Source: Cytospora piceicola (Eukaryota > Ascomycota > Sordariomycetes > Diaporthales > Cytosporaceae). From it: a stretch of 64,000 nucleotides of DNA. The DNA is taken from contig JALQBC010000012.1 in assembly GCA_023375675.1 (NCBI GenBank), forward strand, positions 990,666 to 1,054,665, read 5' to 3'. Under the pieces are notes generated by a model that worked only from the letters and a program-made list of their open reading frames with translations, ran no database searches and was not told the DNA's origin. Each line of letters opens with the position of its first letter. The stretch's first letter is position 1. Below are positions 58,529-64,000 of the stretch, piece after piece. The position numbers and the translations under genes were made by a program.

Positions 58529-59788
58529 ATGACGAACGGCGAATCTGCCGAGCGGGCGGCGTCTTCGGCGGCGGCTACGACCTCGGCGTTCGATAAAACC
58601 CTGCACCGAGGCTACACTGAGTCCCAGGGAGCCATGCGCGCGATGCTGCGCAAAGATAAGGCCTCCCACAATGTTGCAGTAGGCGAATACTTCCAGCATT
58701 GGGACGACAAGGACGCTGAGCACGAGACTGACGAGGTCCGGCGGGCGCGGACGCGGGGATACGCCGGGCTAACACGGCAGTACTACAACCTTACCACGGA
58801 CCTCTTCGAGCACGCCTGGGGCGAGTCATTCCACTTCTGCCGCTTCGCACGCGGCGAGAGCTTTGCCCAGGCTATCGCCCGCCACGAGCACTACCTCGCC
58901 GCCAGAATTGGGATCAGGAGCGATATGCGGGTGCTCGACGTCGGCTGCGGCGTGGGGGGCCCGGCCCGCGAGGTGGTCAAGTTCACGGGCTGCCATGTGA
59001 CGGGCCTGAATATCAGCGAGTACCAGCTTCAACATGCCAGAGCCTACGGCGAGAGGGACGGACTATCGCACAGGCTCGACTTTGTCAAGGGTGATTTTAT
59101 GGTAAGTGCAGACTGTTGGCGCCCGTTGCCCTCTAATGGAACCCGCACTTCATTCCTCGGCAAGATTCTCACGTTGGCTGACTGTTGGAGTACACATGGG
59201 CAGAATATGCCATTCCCAGATGCTTCGTTCGATGCCGTGTATGTCTTTGAAGCAACTGTTCACGCTCCGTCGCTTCAGGGAGTCTACAGTGAAATTCGCC
59301 GTGTTTTGAAGCCAGGCGGACGTTTCGGCCTCTACGAGTGGGTTATGACGGAGGAGTTCAACAACGAAAATATTGATCACCGGCGCATTCGTCTTGGTAT
59401 TGAACAGGGTTACGGCATATCGACGATGGTTAAGGTGTCGGACGCTCTCGCAGCTGTGGATGCCTCCGGCTTGGAGCTGGAGGCGCACCGAGACTTAGCT
59501 ACCAACGAGGATAAGCTCGATATCGCTCCATGGTACTGGCCTATGGGAAGTGACATAAAACACGCCCAGACGATATGGGATATCCTTTCACTCCTGAAAA
59601 AGAACAGATGGGGGGCCATTCTCACCGCCGGCTTCCTTGGCTTGCTAGAAGCGGTTGGTATTGCGCCAGCCGGTACGAAGAAGACGGCGGATAGTATGGG
59701 CAAGGGCGCAGATGCATTGGTCGCGGGTGGTATGCAGGGATTGTTCACGCCAATGTATCTCATGGTGGGAAGGAGACCCGATGTATGA
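58529..59788 (+). CDS. ERG6-like SAM-dependent C-methyltransferase
   Basis: Family of sterol 24-C-methyltransferase: transfers a methyl group to an isoprenoid side chain; here possibly a paralogue used in specialised metabolism. Exon 1 is 58529-59101 and exon 2 is 59204-59788, with a GTAAGT...GGGCAG intron. That intron is 102 nt and open in frame, so an unspliced reading adds 34 false residues. The spliced protein has 385 residues, the usual length. Signatures are YYNLTTDLFEHAWGESFHFC and GESFAQAIARHEHYLA. SAM motif I is VLDVGCGVGGPARE (135-148). VFEATVHAPSLQGVYSEIRR, VLKPGG, YEWVMTEEF and a C-terminal GLFTPMYLMVGRRP follow. Near-complete agreement with Erg6 suggests a real sterol-type substrate. 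The genome's housekeeping copy cannot be checked here. Confidence 0.93.
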   Translation: MTNGESAERAASSAAATTSAFDKTLHRGYTESQGAMRAMLRKDKASHNVAVGEYFQHWDDKDAEHETDEVRRARTRGYAGLTRQYYNLTTDLFEHAWGESFHFCRFARGESFAQAIARHEHYLAARIGIRSDMRVLDVGCGVGGPAREVVKFTGCHVTGLNISEYQLQHARAYGERDGLSHRLDFVKGDFMVSADCWRPLPSNGTRTSFLGKILTLADCWSTHGQNMPFPDASFDAVYVFEATVHAPSLQGVYSEIRRVLKPGGRFGLYEWVMTEEFNNENIDHRRIRLGIEQGYGISTMVKVSDALAAVDASGLELEAHRDLATNEDKLDIAPWYWPMGSDIKHAQTIWDILSLLKKNRWGAILTAGFLGLLEAVGIAPAGTKKTADSMGKGADALVAGGMQGLFTPMYLMVGRRPDV

Positions 59789-60054
59789 TCACGGGAGCTG
59801 CTTGGAGTTCGAATAGTCCTATGTTTACCTTGTGTAATTCAACGAGGAAGGCTCATAAGTATAGCCCAGGAAGGATGTACGCAATACAGTTTTTGTTGAT
59901 CAGCATATAACGAATAAATCCTAGAAATTTCCCTTGCAGGTGTCTCACACCTGTTACTCATCAACTCGAAGCTCCCAATAGTGGAGGCGGCCGAGATCCT
60001 TCGTAAGACTATTTAGTTCACGACCCTCGATCACTGCCAGTCGTACCTAGTTAC

Positions 60055-61172
60055 TTAGGTACTCTTGTTCCTGGCGAGGTCCTGCGATAGCTCCTTGACA
60101 CCCTGGTTTTGACTGAGGAGGTAGTCCTATCGACGGTATGTCAGTGGGGCATTCCTCGCTCTGCATGCGATGCAAGGTGAGACCAGAAACAAATCGAGCG
60201 AAGGGGAAATCTTACCTCGACCCAGGCTGGTGCCCACTGCCCAATGCGTCTGAGCATGACAGCATAGGGCCCCCTGCTGACCAGGCCTCCCTTGCCAGTG
60301 CCCATGACATCGTCCACCACCAGCTCGGCGAACTTCTCCGCTGAGAGACTGCCCTTGGGCAGGAGCTCGCCGGCTGCACCGCTGGCGATGATGTGCTTGA
60401 TTGCTGAGTAGCGCGACGATGGGGGCATTTCGAAGGCAGCCGCATCGTTGACATGGAGGTTGCTGTCGATGACCCCGGGTAGGATAGTGACGACGCTCAC
60501 ACCGAACGGCGCAAGCTCCAGCCGTAGCGTCTCGGAGAGATTGTTCAACGCGGCCTTGGACGTGGCATATGTCGCTGTTGGGTTTTCCAACCCCCTAAGT
60601 GTTAGCCAGCCAGCCACGTAATTACTCAGCCTAGGTCGCAAATGAAGAGGACGAGGAACAACGCAAGCAGTATTTGACCTGATACAGGGAGTGGGAACTC
60701 AGGCACTACGTGGTAGAGACGGGCCAAACCTACACATCCATGGCGAGTTCAAGACGGAGGCCGACGAGCTCACGTTGACGATGCGGCCGCGACTCGCGAT
60801 CAGCAGGTCAGCCAAGGCCTGAATGGTCCGCAAGGGACCCCACAGGTTAATGTCGTGCACCCGCTGCGCCGCGGCGATGTCGATATCGAGCACGGGCGTC
60901 ACGTACCCGGTGCCGGCGTTGTTGACGAGCACGTTCAGTCCGCGCCCGCTGTCGGCCACGGAGCGGGCGGCGGCCGCGACCGAAGCCGTGTCACCGACGT
61001 CGAGTGGCAGGACAGTGACGTTGGCGAGGCTGGCGAGGGGCTCTGGGACCCTTGCGGTGTTCCGGGCCGTCGCGAAGACATGGTGGCCGCGCCTGGCCAG
61101 CACGAGCGCCATGGCAGCGCCAATGCCCCCAGCCGAGCAGCCCGTGATCAGGATGGACTTTGTTGCAGACAT
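60055..61172 (-). CDS. Short-chain dehydrogenase/reductase, three exons
   Basis: An NAD(P)-dependent oxidoreductase, AYR1-like in its N-terminal half. Exons are 60736-61172, 60216-60594 and 60055-60126, giving 295 residues. The cofactor motif is TGCSAGGIGAAMAL near residues 10-23, NNAG is near 88, NVSSSASV near 137 and the catalytic YATSK at 155-159. The substrate is unknown. The donor of intron 1 (GTGTAG at 60735) was chosen because it alone restores frame across WMG; the more typical GTAGGT one base pair of codons later does not. The last exon (DYLLSQNQ...NKST) is supported by GTAAGA, CTGAC and TAG signals but is not conserved. It is transcribed towards the methyltransferase gene (convergent, about 270 bases apart). 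Confidence 0.88.
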
Positions 61173-61560
61173 CTGGAGATTGAATATTGTAGTAAGTAAG
61201 CAGTGGTGGTGCTAAGGGGCCAGAAGGGGTGACACATCTAGCGAGAGAGGATGAGGGTTCTGGGTGCCAGGTGTTGTATTATTATCATTCGAGGGATAGT
61301 GGTACAAACACAGACACACAATCCAGACTTAAGCACCCCTGTGTGCGAGCAGTCATCTTCTAAAGGCGGGTGGGCAGTATACAATTACACAAGTACACAA
61401 GTACACAAGTACACAAGTACACAAGTACACAAGTACACAAGTACACAAGTACACAAGTACACAAGTACACAAGTACACAAGTATATAATACTACTTACTA
61501 TACAGTATATAGCAGGAACGTTAGAGAGGGAGGGGCATATGTAGTGTACTTAAATACTTT
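61173..61560. other. SDR upstream region and junction to RIP block 3
   Basis: Promoter side of the SDR gene, including the octamer minisatellite listed next. TA-rich repeat DNA begins at about 61560-61620. Confidence 0.6.
61386..61482 (+). repeat. (ACACAAGT)n minisatellite
   Basis: About twelve perfect octamer copies, 215 bases upstream of the SDR start. It makes artefactual repeats of STQVHKYT and VHKYTSTQ in two frames. Confidence 0.95.
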
Positions 61561-61619
61561 AAGTACGGCTTAAGGGGAGCAACAGACAACATGCTATGCC
61601 TGATTAAGAACAAATCCGA

Positions 61620-62030
61620 TTTTATAAAAGGCTAGCCCTTAAATAGTTATAGAAAAGGGTCTTATACCTTCTGTTAAGAAGGTTAATGTTTATTTTATAA
61701 GGCAGGCGAGTATAATAGAAAATTGTTACCTTTAAGATATATACTACCTGTTTTTAATTCTGATTAGCTCTGAATTATAATTATACTAATTCGCTATAGC
61801 ACCTGTCTAAAAGATCTGATTAGCTGTTAAAAGCAGTGATTCTAGTTATTCTGTAACTAAATATACTAGTAATTATAAAGCCTTTAATGCCTGCTAGAAA
61901 GTTTACAGTTACTTTAAGGTTTCGAAATGCCTGCTAGACGACTTATAGTTACTTTAAGGCCTACGATAAGGCCGATTACAATAAGGCCTACGATAAGGCC
62001 CTTTACAGCAGACTTTAAGTTCGAACTAAA
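61620..62030 (+). repeat. Distal module of the composite repeat, block 3
   Basis: The best preserved copy: CTTCTGTTAAGAAGGTTAATG, then CTGTTTTTAATTCTGATTAG, two TGCCTGCTAGA units and two GGCCTACGATAAGGCC inverted repeats. It matches 52160-52460 as reverse complement and 52560-52835 directly, with mostly transition differences. Confidence 0.8.
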
Positions 62031-62255
62031 ATACACGCTTAAGTTTTAATCCGATTAAGACGTACTTACTTATTCTAAATCTGTAGAAAAAGGGCTATTA
62101 AACGGTATATTTAATTAAATCGTAGCCCTTAAGGTAGGCTTACTATTAAAGCTAATAGTTCTAATTCTGTAAGTTCTTAAGGTTCTTAACCCGAACCCTA
62201 GCCTTTCTCTCTTTTCTTTTTTACCGAAGGCTTATATAAGCCTTTAAATTCGAAT
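62030..62255 (+). repeat. Palindrome-bearing unit, block 3 copy
   Basis: A single unit, with GGGCTA...TAGCCC, GGTTCTTAACCCGAACC (reverse of the T-arm-like hairpin) and an 18-base palindrome at 62227-62244, followed by ATTCGAAT and the array. Confidence 0.85.
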
Positions 62256-62351
62256 TAAGTAAGTAAGTAAGTAAGTAAGTAAGTTAGTAAGTTAGTTAGT
62301 AAGTTAGTTAATAAGTAAGTTAGTAAGTTAGTTAGTAAGTTAGCTAGTAAC

Positions 62352-62385
<34 letters not shown>

Positions 62386-62558
62386 GGTAAGTAAGTAAGT
62401 AAGTTCGCTAGTAAATTAGCTAGTAAGTAAATTCGCTATTAAATAAGTAAATAAGTAAGTAAGTAAGTAAGTAGGTAAGTAAATAAGTAAAGTAGTTAAT
62501 AAGTTAGTTAGTAAGTTAGTTAGTAAGTTAGTTAGTAAGTTAGCTAATAACTAAGTAG

Positions 62559-62608
<50 letters not shown>

Positions 62609-62771
62609 TCGCTAGTAAATTAGCTAGTAAGTAAATTCGCTATTAAATAAGTAAATAAGTAAGTAAGTAGGTAGGTAAGTAAGTAAGTAAGTAAGTAAGT
62701 AAATAAGTAAAGTAGTTAATAAGTTAGTTAGTAAGTTAGTTAGTAAGTTAGTTAGTAAGTTAGCTAGTAAC

Positions 62772-62809
<38 letters not shown>

Positions 62810-63026
62810 GGTAAGTAAGTAAATAAGTTTAAAAGTTAGCTATTAAATTAGCTATTAAATTAACTAGTAAGTAAGTAAATAAATAAATAAGTAAGTAAGT
62901 AAATAAGTTAGTTAGCTAGTAGGTTAGCTAATAAAATACTTAGTAAGTTAGTTAGTAAGTTAGCTAGTAACTAAGTAAGTAGGTAAGTAAGTAGGTAAGT
63001 AAGTAGGTAAGTAGGTAGGTAAGTAG

Positions 63027-63061
<35 letters not shown>

Positions 63062-63083
63062 GGTAAGTAGGTAGGTAAGTAAA

Positions 63084-63132
<49 letters not shown>

Positions 63133-63207
63133 TAGTTAGTTAGTAAGTTAGCTAGTAAGTTAGCTAGTAAGTTAGTTAGTAAGTTAGTTAGTAACTTAGC
63201 TAGTAAC

Positions 63208-63241
<34 letters not shown>

Positions 63242-63561
63242 GGTAAGTTTACTAGTAAATTAGCTAGTAAGTAAATTCGCTATTAAATAAGTAAATAAGT
63301 AAGTAAGTAGGTAGGTAAGTAAGTTAGTTAGTAAGTTAGTTAATAAGTTAGCTAGTAACTAAGTAGGTAAGTAAGTAAGTAGGTAGGTAAGTAAGTTAGT
63401 TAATAAGTTAGTTAGTAAGTTAGCTAGTAAGTAAATTCGCTATTAAATAAGTAAATAAGTAAGTAGGTAAGTAAATAAGTAAGTTAATTAGTAAGTTAGT
63501 TAGTAAGTTAGCTAGTAAGTTAGTTAGTAAGTTAGCTAGTAAGTTAGTTAGTAAGTTAGCT

Positions 63562-63633
<72 letters not shown>

Positions 63634-63807
63634 TATTAGTTAAAAAGTTAGCTATTAAATTAGCTATTAAATTAACTAGTAAGTAAGTAAATAAGTAAAG
63701 TAGTTAGTAAGTTAGTTAGTAAGTTAGTTAGTAAGTTAGCTAGTAAGTTAGTTAGTAAGTTAGCTAGTAACTAAGTAAGTAAGTAAGTAAGTAAGTATAT
63801 AAGTATA

Positions 63808-63849
<42 letters not shown>

Positions 63850-64000
63850 GGTAGGTAAGTAAGTAAGTAAGTAAGTTAGCTAGTAACTTAGCTACTAAGT
63901 AAATTAACTAATAAGTAAAATAGCTAATAAGTAAAATAGCTAATAAGTAAGTTAGCTAGTAAGTTAGCTAGTAAAGTAGTTAGTAAAGTAGTTAGTTAAG
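62256..64000 (+). repeat. (GTAA)n tetranucleotide array, running off the window
   Basis: At least 1.74 kb of AAGT/GTAA repeats mixed with higher-order blocks (GTTAGTTAGTAAGTTAGCTAGTAA type) of roughly 150 bases that recur near 62280, 62500, 62700, 62930, 63130, 63360 and 63710. The end module is not reached. No ORF. Confidence 0.95.

Noticed and set aside
62256..64000. Array at the window end as a telomere
   Set aside because: Units are GTAA, not the fungal TTAGGG type, and similar arrays are internal at 49.6 and 53.9 kb.

Overview
The window looks like chromosomal DNA of a filamentous ascomycete (Pezizomycotina, most likely Sordariomycetes). Genes carry short introns with GTAAGT/GTATGT-like donors, CTAAC/CTGAC branch sites and YAG acceptors. 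Exons are GC-rich. Three blocks are extremely TA-rich, poor in CA/TG and without ORFs, as left by repeat-induced point mutation (RIP). Orthologues of typical fungal genes (V-ATPase subunit f, DUF202, OST2/DAD1, GRASP, TGS1, DOP1) agree. All exon models below were built by eye from splice signals, reading phase and remembered family motifs; no search was run. Layout, 1-32.5 kb (core half): the 3' part of an ankyrin-repeat protein, a three-exon V-ATPase subunit f gene, a DUF202 membrane protein and a Zn2Cys6 regulator with homopolymer tracts. About 6 kb of microsatellite-rich DNA without a recognisable gene follows. Then come a MOSC-less Mo-cofactor-sulfurase-like class V aminotransferase, another gene-poor 4 kb, and a GPI-anchored Cu-only superoxide dismutase. 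A compact housekeeping group ends this half: OST2/DAD1, GRASP, TGS1 and DOP1. Three of those four act in the ER/Golgi secretory pathway. Layout, 33-64 kb (accessory half): an SDR remnant, a P450 pseudogene with two in-frame stops, a GMC flavoprotein, an intact membrane P450, RIP block 1 (41.3-44.4 kb), a secreted berberine-bridge-type FAD oxidase and a UbiA-family membrane enzyme. RIP block 2 (48.8-55.2 kb) follows, then a seven-helix rhodopsin-like protein, an ERG6-like C-methyltransferase, an SDR, and RIP block 3 (61.5 kb to the window end). How the genes may work together (inference): UbiA-type enzyme, P450, two flavin oxidases, methyltransferase and SDR have the composition of a small terpenoid or meroterpenoid/steroid tailoring cluster. 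No PKS, NRPS or class I terpene synthase is visible, so the UbiA protein is the best candidate for the scaffold- or prenyl-forming step. The cluster is partly decayed and split by RIP blocks. Blocks 2 and 3 share one composite repeat: a palindrome-bearing unit joined to a long TTAC/GTAA tetranucleotide array. It occurs as a head-to-head inverted pair in block 2 and again in block 3, so inverted or direct repeats flank the three genes at 56-61 kb. This repeat family and the cluster it frames are the main unusual finds.
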